From Fibrella aestuarina BUZ 2 (lineage in GTDB: Bacteria; Bacteroidota; Bacteroidia; Cytophagales; Spirosomataceae), in the NCBI RefSeq assembly GCF_000331105.1, contig NC_020054.1:1973698-2037697 (forward strand): 64,000 bases of DNA, written 5' to 3'. The first letter of the stretch is position 1, and every line of letters begins with the position of its first letter. Made by a program: the position numbers and the translations under genes. Shown one piece after another: positions 34,846 to 43,005 of the stretch. Under the pieces are notes generated by a model. That model was not told the DNA's origin. It searched no databases and was given only the letters and a program-made list of their open reading frames with translations.

Positions 34846-37800
34846 ATGCCATTCTCTATGAAAAATCCCTCTTTTCACCACGAACGCGTTTACCTGCTGG
34901 CGGCGACCCTGTTGCTGCTGGTGCTGTTTATACGACTTTTTTTTAACCTGCAACCGACGCTCAACCAGACTGCCGATGCGTATACCAACGGCTCGGCGCT
35001 CAATTTGCGGGCGGGGGTGAAAAGCGGGCCTATCCGTAGCCTGCTCACGTCGGGGCGCTATTATGCCGACCCCCGCGACGTGGAGCTGATCGCCGATTCG
35101 CTTCCAGCCAAGCTGCAACAGGCCCAACGCGAAGGTACCGACCGGCTCGACAACGTGGGCGCCATCAACAAGCGCGGTTTTGCCATTGCCGTGCCCCGCG
35201 CCTGGCAGTCACCCATCGGCGGCACCGATTTTAACAGTCGGCTGCGGCTGTCGCGTTATCAGATGGGCTTCGATTCGGTATTGTACGTAACCGAACTGCG
35301 CCGCCCCAAGCCCTACGCATCAACGGTCGGAACGGGTGGCCTGACGCTGTCGGGCATCGTGCAGGATAACGCCGACGAGCCCCGCCCGATGGCCGATGTG
35401 CTGGTGCAACTGCGGCGGCATCGGCCGGGCGACAGTAACGCCGACCCAACGGCGGAAGAAGTCGACCGCGACGAACGTACCTACGCCCGTACCGACGCCA
35501 ACGGCCGCTTTAGTTTCGGTGGGCTGGCCCCCGGCTCGGGCTACAGTGTGCTGCCGCTGCGGCCCGGCTTTGAGTTTGGCGCCCGCCGAGGCTCGCCCAA
35601 CCTGACCGGTTCTACGGAGTTTACGTTTACGGGACGTACCCACACGCTGCGGCCAATCGGGGCGGTGGTGTATGGACAACTGAAAGAAGACCACGCCTTC
35701 ACGGTGCGGACGCCGGGCGAGTTCCGGCTGTTTTTCTGGGGTGTCGTTGGGGCGTTTCTGGTGTCGTTCTGGCTCGTTCATTTCTTCTGGACCTACCGCC
35801 GCTTTCACCCCGACGCGCTATTGCTGCCCGTTTTGCTGCTACTGACGGGCATCTCGGTGCTGACGCTGCTCTCGATTCAGGACCCATTGCAGGACACCTT
35901 CTACGGAGCCGAAGCCGTGCAGGGTGTCGCGCTGGGTTTGCTCGGGCTGGCCTTTTTGTCGCAACTCAACGTAGGGAAACTGTATACCAAATGGTGGTTC
36001 GATCCGCTCGTGACCTTCCGCAGTCGGGCCACCTTCCGCCTCACGGGCTGGACCTGGCTCATTGTGGGGGTGGGGCTGGCGCTGGTGGTGCTGGCCATTG
36101 GTACCGGGCCGGAAGGGAGCGGCGTCCGGGTCAATCTGCGCATTGGGGGGCTGCTCTTCCAGCCGTCGGAACTGATCAAATACGTGATTATCCTGTTCCT
36201 GGCGGGCTTCTTCGCGGCGCACGAAGAGCAGCTTCGTAACCTGCCCGACATCCGCTGGCGGTTCCGGGTCAATGTCGGCGCGTTTCTGGCGACAGGTACA
36301 TTGATGGCGATTTATTTGCTGCTGGGCGACATGGGCCCGGCGCTGGTGGTGGGTTTCACCTTTCTGCTCTTTTATACCATTGCCCGGAACACGCTGGGTA
36401 TTACCCTGGTCACTGGCGCGGCCTACGGGCTGGCGCTGGCGTTTCTGCCGGGCGCACTGGCTACGCTGGTGGGTATTGTGGTGGCACTGGCCTTGCTCAT
36501 CTGGCAGGGACACGCCCGCTCGACGACGGCGCTCGGCTGGCTGGCCTTGTTGGCCGAGGGGCCGATGCTGCTCATTCTGGTCATTGCGGCCTTTGCTTTT
36601 GGTGATCTGTTGCCAGTGGTGGGCGACCGCCTGGCCGACCGGAAAGCCATGTGGCTCAGCCCCTGGAACAACGACGTCTACGGTGGCGATCACCTGGCGC
36701 ACAGCTTCTGGACAATGGCCACCGGTGGCTGGACCGGGCAGGGGATGGGGCGGGGTTATGCCAACGCGATGCCCGCCGCCCATACCGACATGATTCTGCC
36801 CTCGCTGGCCGAAGAGATGGGTTGGGCGGGGCTGGTATCGGTCTGCCTGCTGCTGTTCGTGCTGCTCCACCGCACGTTGCTGCACGCCCGCCGGGCCGGG
36901 CAGCCGTTCAGTTTTTATTTGGCCGCCGGTATCGCGCTGGCTACGGGCGTGCAGTTTCTGATCATCGCGGGTGGGTCGCTGGGCCTGCTGCCCCTGACGG
37001 GCATTTCGGTGCCGTTTCTGAGCTACGGCAAGGTGTCGATGATCATCAACCTGACGGCGATGGGCGTGGTGTTTGCCATTGCCAGCCGGCCGGGGCAGGC
37101 GCTGCAACACGCGTATCTTGAGCAACATTACGACCCCGTGCTGGCTACGGGGATCGCGGGTTTTCTGGCGGGTACGTTGGTGCTGGCTGGCAAAGCGGCC
37201 GACGTGGCGCTCATCCGCTGGGACAACTACATTGTTCGGCCCGCGCGCGTGGTGGGGCGCAATGGTCTGCCAGTGTACAGCTACAACCCGCGCATTGGGC
37301 GGCTCACCGATGCGCTGGCGGCGGGTACGTTGTATGACCGGAAAGGGCTGGTCCTGGCTACGAGTTCGCCCGATACGGTGCAGCGCAATCTGCCCAAACT
37401 CCGGCAGGTGGGGCTCGACACGCGCCGCATGACGATGCTCTCCAACCGGCGCGCCGAACGCTATTATCCGTTTGGCAACCACATGTTTTTCTGGGTGGGC
37501 GATGCCAACACGAAATTGTTCTGGGGGCAGCAGAACGGCTTTTTTGCCGAAGCCAGCCATCTTAGTGACCTGCGTGGTTTCGACAACCGCCCGCGTAAAA
37601 TGCCGCTGCTGACCACCGACTACCGCGCCGACCGGTTTACGCCCGCCGTGCCGCGTCAGCTCACCCTGCCCCTCTACGACTACAGCGAGCTGGCTCCGGC
37701 CATTCGGGGTGGGCTGGAAAGCCGCGAAGTGGCCGAGCGGCGGGCCCGCAACCGCGATCTGTACCTGAGCGTCGACGCAAGCTTGCAGGTCGAATTGCAG

Positions 37801-38871
37801 AAGGCACTCGCCGAATCGAAGTACAATGGCCATCGGCTGTCGGTGGTGGTGATGGACAGCAAATCAGGCGAAGTGCTGGCCTCGGCCCTACACCCGCTCC
37901 CCGACCTGACGCGCCCCGAAGAGATGAGCCTACCCGACCGTGACCGGCTACAGCTGCCCTATCTGGTGACGGAGCGCGACCTGGCCATGACGTACCCAAC
38001 GGCTCCCGGTTCAACGGCCAAGATACTGACGGCCACCGCGGGACTCAACCGGCTGGGTATCGACGGCGTACAAACCAAATTTGCCATTAGCTGCGGCGAA
38101 ATCATCCGGCGGGGTGTGGCCGAAAGCGAGCCCTGCGGTGGGTACGTCGACATGCGCACGGCCATCGTCCGGTCGAGCAACGTGTACTTCATCCGGCTGG
38201 CCAACGAACTGGGCCTGGATAACGAAATGGCTGATCTGTACCTGGCTACCGGTATGAACGTCGACTACGTGGGGGGCTATTCGTTTACAGACCCGCATAC
38301 CGCCACCGAACGGAAAGAAATCCTCAAGCACTGGCACGATTCGTCGTTTGTGGTGCGGCGCAAACTGTATCAGCAGATTCGGTATCCGCGCCGCTATCGG
38401 GGCGAATTTTCGGGACTGGCCTGGGGGCAGGGGCAACTCACCAGCACCCCGATGGCGCTGGCGCGGATGGCCGGTGCCATTGCCAACGGCGGTGTCATGC
38501 AGCCGTCGAAATACGTGGTAAAACGGGCGGGGCGCAACGTACCTGCCGAAGCAGGCGTGGCCATCGCCAAACAGCCGAGCTACGCCGAAACCTTGCAGGC
38601 GTTCATGATCGAGCAGTCGAACCCCGGCGGGCGGGCCAAAATCACCGACGCTAAAGTGGCGGGCAAGACGGGTACGCCCGAGCGTATTCTGCTGGGCGAG
38701 AAGATCAACGACGGCTGGTATGTCTTCTTCGCCCCCACACCCGATGGTAAGTCGAAAACCGTCACTTGCGTGCGGATCGAGATCACCAAGTCATCGGCCA
38801 ACGCCGTCGAACTGGCCAACACGGTGGTGGCACCCATCCTGAAAAAGCGGGGCTATCTGGGTACGTTCTGA
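34846..38871 (+). CDS. RodA/FtsW glycosyltransferase fused to a penicillin-binding transpeptidase
   Basis: A 1341-residue membrane protein; ATG 34858 is an alternative start. Residues 15-35 are a signal anchor. Residues about 40-290 lie outside and include a carboxypeptidase-regulatory-like beta domain (about 165-262). Residues about 293-785 are a SEDS polymerase: LLFQPSELIKY (437-446), GDMGPALVVGF, AAHTDMILPSLAEEMGW with the expected essential Asp near 648, and GISVPFLSYGK (719-729). Residues about 800-1341 are a transpeptidase: PGSTAKI (Ser1056, Lys1059), RSSNVY (SxN) and AGKTGTP (KTG, Lys1274). Polymerisation and cross-linking of peptidoglycan are thus in one chain. It ends the kinase/phosphatase cluster. 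Confidence 0.93.
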   Translation: MPFSMKNPSFHHERVYLLAATLLLLVLFIRLFFNLQPTLNQTADAYTNGSALNLRAGVKSGPIRSLLTSGRYYADPRDVELIADSLPAKLQQAQREGTDRLDNVGAINKRGFAIAVPRAWQSPIGGTDFNSRLRLSRYQMGFDSVLYVTELRRPKPYASTVGTGGLTLSGIVQDNADEPRPMADVLVQLRRHRPGDSNADPTAEEVDRDERTYARTDANGRFSFGGLAPGSGYSVLPLRPGFEFGARRGSPNLTGSTEFTFTGRTHTLRPIGAVVYGQLKEDHAFTVRTPGEFRLFFWGVVGAFLVSFWLVHFFWTYRRFHPDALLLPVLLLLTGISVLTLLSIQDPLQDTFYGAEAVQGVALGLLGLAFLSQLNVGKLYTKWWFDPLVTFRSRATFRLTGWTWLIVGVGLALVVLAIGTGPEGSGVRVNLRIGGLLFQPSELIKYVIILFLAGFFAAHEEQLRNLPDIRWRFRVNVGAFLATGTLMAIYLLLGDMGPALVVGFTFLLFYTIARNTLGITLVTGAAYGLALAFLPGALATLVGIVVALALLIWQGHARSTTALGWLALLAEGPMLLILVIAAFAFGDLLPVVGDRLADRKAMWLSPWNNDVYGGDHLAHSFWTMATGGWTGQGMGRGYANAMPAAHTDMILPSLAEEMGWAGLVSVCLLLFVLLHRTLLHARRAGQPFSFYLAAGIALATGVQFLIIAGGSLGLLPLTGISVPFLSYGKVSMIINLTAMGVVFAIASRPGQALQHAYLEQHYDPVLATGIAGFLAGTLVLAGKAADVALIRWDNYIVRPARVVGRNGLPVYSYNPRIGRLTDALAAGTLYDRKGLVLATSSPDTVQRNLPKLRQVGLDTRRMTMLSNRRAERYYPFGNHMFFWVGDANTKLFWGQQNGFFAEASHLSDLRGFDNRPRKMPLLTTDYRADRFTPAVPRQLTLPLYDYSELAPAIRGGLESREVAERRARNRDLYLSVDASLQVELQKALAESKYNGHRLSVVVMDSKSGEVLASALHPLPDLTRPEEMSLPDRDRLQLPYLVTERDLAMTYPTAPGSTAKILTATAGLNRLGIDGVQTKFAISCGEIIRRGVAESEPCGGYVDMRTAIVRSSNVYFIRLANELGLDNEMADLYLATGMNVDYVGGYSFTDPHTATERKEILKHWHDSSFVVRRKLYQQIRYPRRYRGEFSGLAWGQGQLTSTPMALARMAGAIANGGVMQPSKYVVKRAGRNVPAEAGVAIAKQPSYAETLQAFMIEQSNPGGRAKITDAKVAGKTGTPERILLGEKINDGWYVFFAPTPDGKSKTVTCVRIEITKSSANAVELANTVVAPILKKRGYLGTF

Positions 38872-38879
38872 ACACAAGT

Positions 38880-38918
38880 ACGTTGGCAGGTACGTGTCCG
38901 ACACGTACCTGCCAACGT
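38880..38918. terminator. Perfect 19-bp inverted repeat, probable bidirectional terminator
   Basis: Arms at 38880-38898 and 38900-38918 are exact reverse complements around a single base at 38899; each arm begins or ends with ACGTTGGCAGG or its complement. It lies between the converging rodA-pbp gene (ends 38871) and the lipoprotein gene (ends 38922). There is no clear T-run on either side. Confidence 0.7.
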
Positions 38919-38921
38919 CAA

Positions 38922-40283
38922 CTACTTCGTTCGGGTAACGCGGAAAAATCCCTCGATATGGGCTGTTCCGCTGAAGTCTTCGCCAGGGCGCATAATACCC
39001 GCTTTGGCCAGATCAAATTTACCCGTCACCAGCTTGCCAACCTGGCCAAACTGACTAAGGGTGAGGTGGCCAGGGCTGGGATAGGCGTTTCTACCGACGC
39101 GGTAATAGTGCACGTATACCAACGCCCCACCCTGGGCGGATAGCTGGAACACAGGCCCGGTATCGTCGGTGCGCCATGCCTGGCTGACACCACCAGTTAG
39201 TACAAAGTCAAGGTCGTGACTTTTGTCGAAGGGCGGATTGTGCTGCGTGATGGTGACACCTACGGGATTTCCATTGTCTATGCCCCCGCCCGTCATCATA
39301 AACATCGTTCCTTTCGCCGGCTCTTTGGGATCAGACAGGAGCTGGCCTCCCTGCGACACTTTCACGTTGACCCAGGGACCGCCATTAATGCGGTAGGTAA
39401 TACCCTCATCGCCGATGTAGATGTTCGATACCAGCCAGAGTTCTTTATACATATTGCCATCATCGCCGACCGTCGGCCCCTTGAGTTTGACCGTCACGGC
39501 AACGGGGTTCCGGGCTGGAGGCGTAGAGGGCGCATAGTACAGCGCTTCCCACTTAAGCGGGTTCAACAGCCCTGCCCCAACAAGTTTCCAGCTGTTATAA
39601 TCAATAACACTTGAGAGCGGTTCAAAAGGCTCAGGTACGTCGGTATCCTGAACCGGCGGTATCGTAACGGCCGCATCAAGCAAACTTACCTCTAGCCTCA
39701 GGTTATCACCCGGTTTCACAAAACCGACGTTGGGCGTCAGCAACGCCCGTTCCAGTAACGCCCAATCGCTGAAGTGGGTCGTTTCAACGCTCACCGTATG
39801 GGTAACCGTATCCACCTTGCTTTTAGCGGCCAGTCGCCAGATGCCTTTATCGCTTTGATAAGCCAGCGCCAACGCTTCGGCAACGGTGCCATCCAGGGTT
39901 TCGGGATCATAACGAACACGGATCGTAACGGGCTTTTTGAACGTGATGCCGTGCGGTGCCAGCCGGAAACCCGTGCCCAGCCCTTGCGGGCCGGTATTGG
40001 TGATTGGCTGGGCACTAAACGCCTGACTACGTTCGACAGCCCCCGCCGGGACGTTGATGGTCAGGCGTTCGTCAGGGGAGGTCAGGTTGCCACCCGCCGG
40101 GCCGATGGTGGCAGTGGTGGCTTCGCCCAGCAACGTACCCACGGGGCACACTTTGCCGGGGCGCGTTTGGGGCTGTTCCGGTACGTTGGGTACGTCGGGA
40201 GCGACGACGTCGGCCTCTTTTTTACAACCTACCGACAGGGCAGTAAGCAGCAGTCCGAACAGCAGGGCATACAACTTGGTCAT
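38922..40283 (-). CDS. ZU5-like domain lipoprotein, unknown function
   Basis: A 453-residue protein. The lipoprotein signal ends TALSVGCKK with Cys20 as lipobox residue. A ZU5-like domain covers about residues 60-180: ATIGPAGGNLTSPDERLTI, NVPAGAVERSQ and TVSVETTHFSDW. The C-terminal 270 residues are beta-rich, with a GEDFSGTAHIEGFFRV ending. It is probably anchored in the outer membrane. ZU5 domains in bacterial surface proteins are of unknown function, and no partner gene lies nearby. Convergent with rodA-pbp, and therefore not part of that operon. Confidence 0.8.
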   Translation of the reverse strand: MTKLYALLFGLLLTALSVGCKKEADVVAPDVPNVPEQPQTRPGKVCPVGTLLGEATTATIGPAGGNLTSPDERLTINVPAGAVERSQAFSAQPITNTGPQGLGTGFRLAPHGITFKKPVTIRVRYDPETLDGTVAEALALAYQSDKGIWRLAAKSKVDTVTHTVSVETTHFSDWALLERALLTPNVGFVKPGDNLRLEVSLLDAAVTIPPVQDTDVPEPFEPLSSVIDYNSWKLVGAGLLNPLKWEALYYAPSTPPARNPVAVTVKLKGPTVGDDGNMYKELWLVSNIYIGDEGITYRINGGPWVNVKVSQGGQLLSDPKEPAKGTMFMMTGGGIDNGNPVGVTITQHNPPFDKSHDLDFVLTGGVSQAWRTDDTGPVFQLSAQGGALVYVHYYRVGRNAYPSPGHLTLSQFGQVGKLVTGKFDLAKAGIMRPGEDFSGTAHIEGFFRVTRTK

Positions 40284-40475
40284 GGTTCATTCGTCGTTGT
40301 TGGTTACGCTGCCAAAGTTGCCGGGTGGCGGTTGCGTAGGGAATGACAAATGCCATGAAACGGAAAAAGTCGCCGTCGAAACGACTGGCTGTAGCGCAGA
40401 AGTACCGAGACGAATAGGGTAGACGCTCTGGCCACCCGTATTTTCTGCTAGTAGCCAGAAACGACCCGTTTTAAG

Positions 40476-41504
40476 ATGCCAACCCTGTCCCGTTTTATCA
40501 GTTGTTTTTGTTTCATTATAGCCGTTGGCCTAAGCGCGGCCGCCCAACCAACGGCCCCCAAAAGCGCCGTCGTGCCCAGAATGCGGGTGATCGTCGATAA
40601 TGATTTCAGCGGTGATCCAGATGGCCTGTTTCAATTGGCCCATCTGTTGCTGTCGCCCTCGGTTGACATACGAGGTATCATCGGCTCTCATCTGAAGGTG
40701 GGTGATGGCTTCGATAGGTCGACTACGCAGGCCGACAATGCGGCTCGCAAAGCGGGCGAACTCATCCAACTACTGGGCGTGAAAAGCACGATACCCGTGC
40801 TGGCTGGCTCCAATACGGCCTTGCCCAACGACAGTACGCCTATCCGAAACGAAGCGGTTGAACTGATTCTCCGGGAGGCCGCGCGAACCGACACCAAGCA
40901 GCCGCTGTATGTGTTGTGCGGAGCGGGGCTTACCGAAATCGCCTCGGCCATGCTGGTTAACCCGCAACTGGCCAGCAAATTGACGTTGATCTGGATCGGT
41001 GGTCCCGAATACGCTGATCTGGCTCTGCCGCCGCCCAACTATTCCGACCCGGAGTATAACCTGAACATCGACATAGCGGCGGCCCGCGTAATTTTCAACC
41101 GCTCTACCATACCGCTATGGCAGGTGCCCCGGAACGCCTACCGGCAGTGTCTGGTGTCATATGCGCAGTTGCTGACAAAGGTGAAGCCGATGGGCCCCGT
41201 TGGTCAGTACCTCACGACTGCGCTGGAGGAGCTGATGCGCCGGATCCAGCCGTTTTACAACATCGGCGAAACCTACGTGCTGGGCGACAGCCCGCTGGTG
41301 CTGCTGACCGCGCTGCAATCATCGTTCGAGGCCGATCCGGCGTCCAGTGACTACGTCGTCAAACAGGCACCCGGCATCAGCCCGGCGGGGGGCTACGTCT
41401 ATAATCAGCGGGGGCGTTCGATCCGCGTCTATACCCGCCTCGACACTCGCTTGTTGTTTGATGATTTCTTTGCAAAGCTCGAACTGATGCCCCGTGCGCG
41501 CTGA
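40476..41504 (+). CDS. Secreted nucleoside hydrolase (IunH-like)
   Basis: A 342-residue protein with a signal peptide ending near LSAAAQ (residue about 24). The metal and ribose site is seen in RVIVDNDFSGDPDGLFQLAH, a variant of the family DxDPGxDD motif with Asp residues spaced as required. Other matches are PVLAGSNTALPN and LTLIWIGGPEYADL. NIDIAAARVIFN holds the second Asp region. It cleaves the N-glycosidic bond of purine or pyrimidine nucleosides, here probably in the periplasm. Base preference cannot be read. It stands alone between opposite-strand genes. Confidence 0.87.
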   Translation: MPTLSRFISCFCFIIAVGLSAAAQPTAPKSAVVPRMRVIVDNDFSGDPDGLFQLAHLLLSPSVDIRGIIGSHLKVGDGFDRSTTQADNAARKAGELIQLLGVKSTIPVLAGSNTALPNDSTPIRNEAVELILREAARTDTKQPLYVLCGAGLTEIASAMLVNPQLASKLTLIWIGGPEYADLALPPPNYSDPEYNLNIDIAAARVIFNRSTIPLWQVPRNAYRQCLVSYAQLLTKVKPMGPVGQYLTTALEELMRRIQPFYNIGETYVLGDSPLVLLTALQSSFEADPASSDYVVKQAPGISPAGGYVYNQRGRSIRVYTRLDTRLLFDDFFAKLELMPRAR

Positions 41505-41535
41505 ACTGATCGGCCTGGAAACTGGCACGTTGGGG

Positions 41536-42030
41536 TCAAAAGAGGCTTAACTGGCCTTCGGTGGGATTTCGGCGCGATCCTTCGTGCTCCAGAAGCCATT
41601 GCTTGCGCCAGAGGCCGCCCGCGTAGCCCGTGAGGTTGCCGTTGGTCCCGATGATCCGGTGGCAGGGTACGACCACCCACAGCGGATTGCGTCCGTTGGC
41701 GGCGGCTACAGCCCGAATGGCCTTTTCGTCGCCCAACTGCCGGGACAGGGCCAGATACGACATGGTTTGGCCGTAGGGAACCTCGCGCAGAGCATCCCAG
41801 ACCCGTCGCTGAAACTCCGTACCGATCGGATTGATGACAAAGTCGAATGATTGGCGCTCACCGTTGAAATAGGCTGTGAGCTGATCGTAGGCCGCCTGAA
41901 GCGGGTCGGGTAAGTTCCTGACCAGCGGCAAATCAGGCAGGGGCTCGTCGAGAACAGAGATCGCCGTGACGCCTGATTTATCGCCGGTTATACGGGCCGT
42001 ACCGATGGGAGTGGACAGAAAAATGTGCAT
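41536..42030 (-). CDS. ogt: Methylated-DNA-protein-cysteine methyltransferase
   Basis: A 164-residue protein of Ogt length. The active site is VVPCHRIIG (Cys about residue 127), preceded by the DNA-binding helix AIRAVAAANGRNP with its intercalating Arg and followed by GYAGGLWRKQWLLEHEG. It removes O6-alkyl groups from guanine in DNA by a one-time transfer to its Cys. The N-terminal domain is short and lacks Ada zinc ligands, so it is a repair enzyme and not a sensor. It is convergent with the nucleoside hydrolase gene, 31 bp apart. Confidence 0.95.
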   Translation of the reverse strand: MHIFLSTPIGTARITGDKSGVTAISVLDEPLPDLPLVRNLPDPLQAAYDQLTAYFNGERQSFDFVINPIGTEFQRRVWDALREVPYGQTMSYLALSRQLGDEKAIRAVAAANGRNPLWVVVPCHRIIGTNGNLTGYAGGLWRKQWLLEHEGSRRNPTEGQLSLF

Positions 42031-42126
42031 GACGAAGCCAGTTTAACAGGCTTGCCGACGCTGCCTCGCCAGCCCGTTCTACGAACGGATCAGGCCTGAG
42101 CGCCAACTGTTGACTGGCAACCTAAA

Positions 42127-42534
42127 TTACGCAAAATGCTGCTCCAGTACATCTTCGAGCATCGCTTTCGTCAGGGGTTTGTTTCGGTAACCCGTTACTT
42201 CGTTGTATTGCCCCGCCCGGTTCACGTCGGCCGGGTTAAGCGATGTAGTCAGCATCATCACTACCACGTTGCTTTTCAGGTTTTCGGGCAGCTGATGGTA
42301 TTCTTCCAAAAACTCAAACCCATTCATGCCGGGCATATTGATGTCGAGCAGAATCACTTCGGGACGGATGTAGTCGGGCGATGCTGTGTTGTTGAGATAA
42401 GCCAGCGCGTCGGGGCCACTTTCGGCCACACGGACGGCATCGCAACGCCCCCAGTCGTTAATGACTAGTTGGTGAATATAATTATCGTCGGGATCGTCGT
42501 CGATCAATAAAACGCAGGACAGTTTTTTCTCCAT
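42127..42534 (-). CDS. Single-domain response regulator (CheY-like)
   Basis: A 135-residue receiver domain if started at ATG 42534 (MEKKLSCVLLIDDDPDDN); an extension to 42549 is possible. The acidic pocket is IDDDPDD, the phospho-acceptor Asp is in VILLDINMPGMNG, the Thr switch in MMLTTSLN and the Lys in NKPLTKAML. No output domain is present. In Bacteroidota such proteins are often partners of hybrid kinases encoded elsewhere. No kinase is adjacent. An unusual base-paired leader lies upstream. Confidence 0.9.
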   Translation of the reverse strand: MEKKLSCVLLIDDDPDDNYIHQLVINDWGRCDAVRVAESGPDALAYLNNTASPDYIRPEVILLDINMPGMNGFEFLEEYHQLPENLKSNVVVMMLTTSLNPADVNRAGQYNEVTGYRNKPLTKAMLEDVLEQHFA

Positions 42535-42566
42535 AGGTAGTTGAGCCAATGCTTTGTCAGTTACCG

Positions 42567-42638
42567 GTTTCGCCTATCCCGATGAGGAGGTAACTAGGCC
42601 GGGAGATAACCCCCGGTGCGAGCCGGTTTAGGTGAAAC
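42567..42638 (-). other. Possible structured leader upstream of the response regulator
   Basis: GTTTCGCCTA (42567-42576) can pair with TAGGTGAAAC (42629-42638) with one wobble, enclosing a CCGGG/CCCGG hairpin near 42599-42616. The layout (a closing stem with an internal hairpin) resembles a regulatory RNA, and it lies just before the minus-strand response regulator gene. It matches no riboswitch class I know. Confidence 0.3.
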
Positions 42639-42783
42639 GAACGAAAGGCAAATGTTTCCCAAAAAATGAGTTATCGACCGACAAGATAGTGGGAGGCTCG
42701 TGTACTTGACCGCTTTCTTTCTAAAGAGAGCGTCTTTCGAGCGACTGACCGGGAGACCAACTCCTAAGTAGCTCGGAAGACGG

Positions 42784-42975
42784 TTAACCTTGGTGGTTTT
42801 CGTTGCGCTCGCGGATACGCTGCGCTACGTCATCGGCATCGGGGAGATCGAGGCCGGGAGTCTCGGGGAGGGGCGTGGGGCCATTTTGGCCGTCAGGCCC
42901 GGCGCCGGTACTGGTTGTGCCGCCCAGCGTGTTGCTATCGGGCAGGTCTTGTTCGGTTTCTTCGGTTGGCTTCAT
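42784..42975 (-). CDS. Small disordered hypothetical protein (63 aa)
   Basis: A 63-residue acidic protein with start ATG 42975. Its composition is Pro, Gly, Thr and Asp/Glu-rich (DLPDSNTLGGTTSTGAGPDG), with no hydrophobic segment and only a short helix-prone end DADDVAQRIRERNE. It looks intrinsically disordered. A hairpin with arms at 42711-42720 and 42723-42732 lies downstream but has no T-run. No function can be given; the frame is supported mainly by codon use and lack of overlap. Confidence 0.5.
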   Translation of the reverse strand: MKPTEETEQDLPDSNTLGGTTSTGAGPDGQNGPTPLPETPGLDLPDADDVAQRIRERNENHQG

Positions 42976-43005
42976 GACGTTGACTACAAGCGGATTAGTT
43001 AACGA

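Noticed and set aside
35839..37833. A 664-codon open frame on the minus strand across rodA-pbp
   Set aside because: It is antisense to the SEDS region, has a Gln/His/Arg/Pro-rich low-complexity composition, and its length follows from the G+C-rich codon use of the real gene.
29456..38871. Type VI secretion signalling genes (PpkA/PppA/Fha)
   Set aside because: FHA, PP2C and kinases also occur in type VI clusters, but no Tss sheath, baseplate or TssM/ClpV genes are present and a peptidoglycan synthase follows instead.
42541..42783. Known riboswitch (TPP, cobalamin, SAM) in the gap
   Set aside because: No conserved core of these classes is present; only generic pairing is seen, so it is listed as an unassigned leader.
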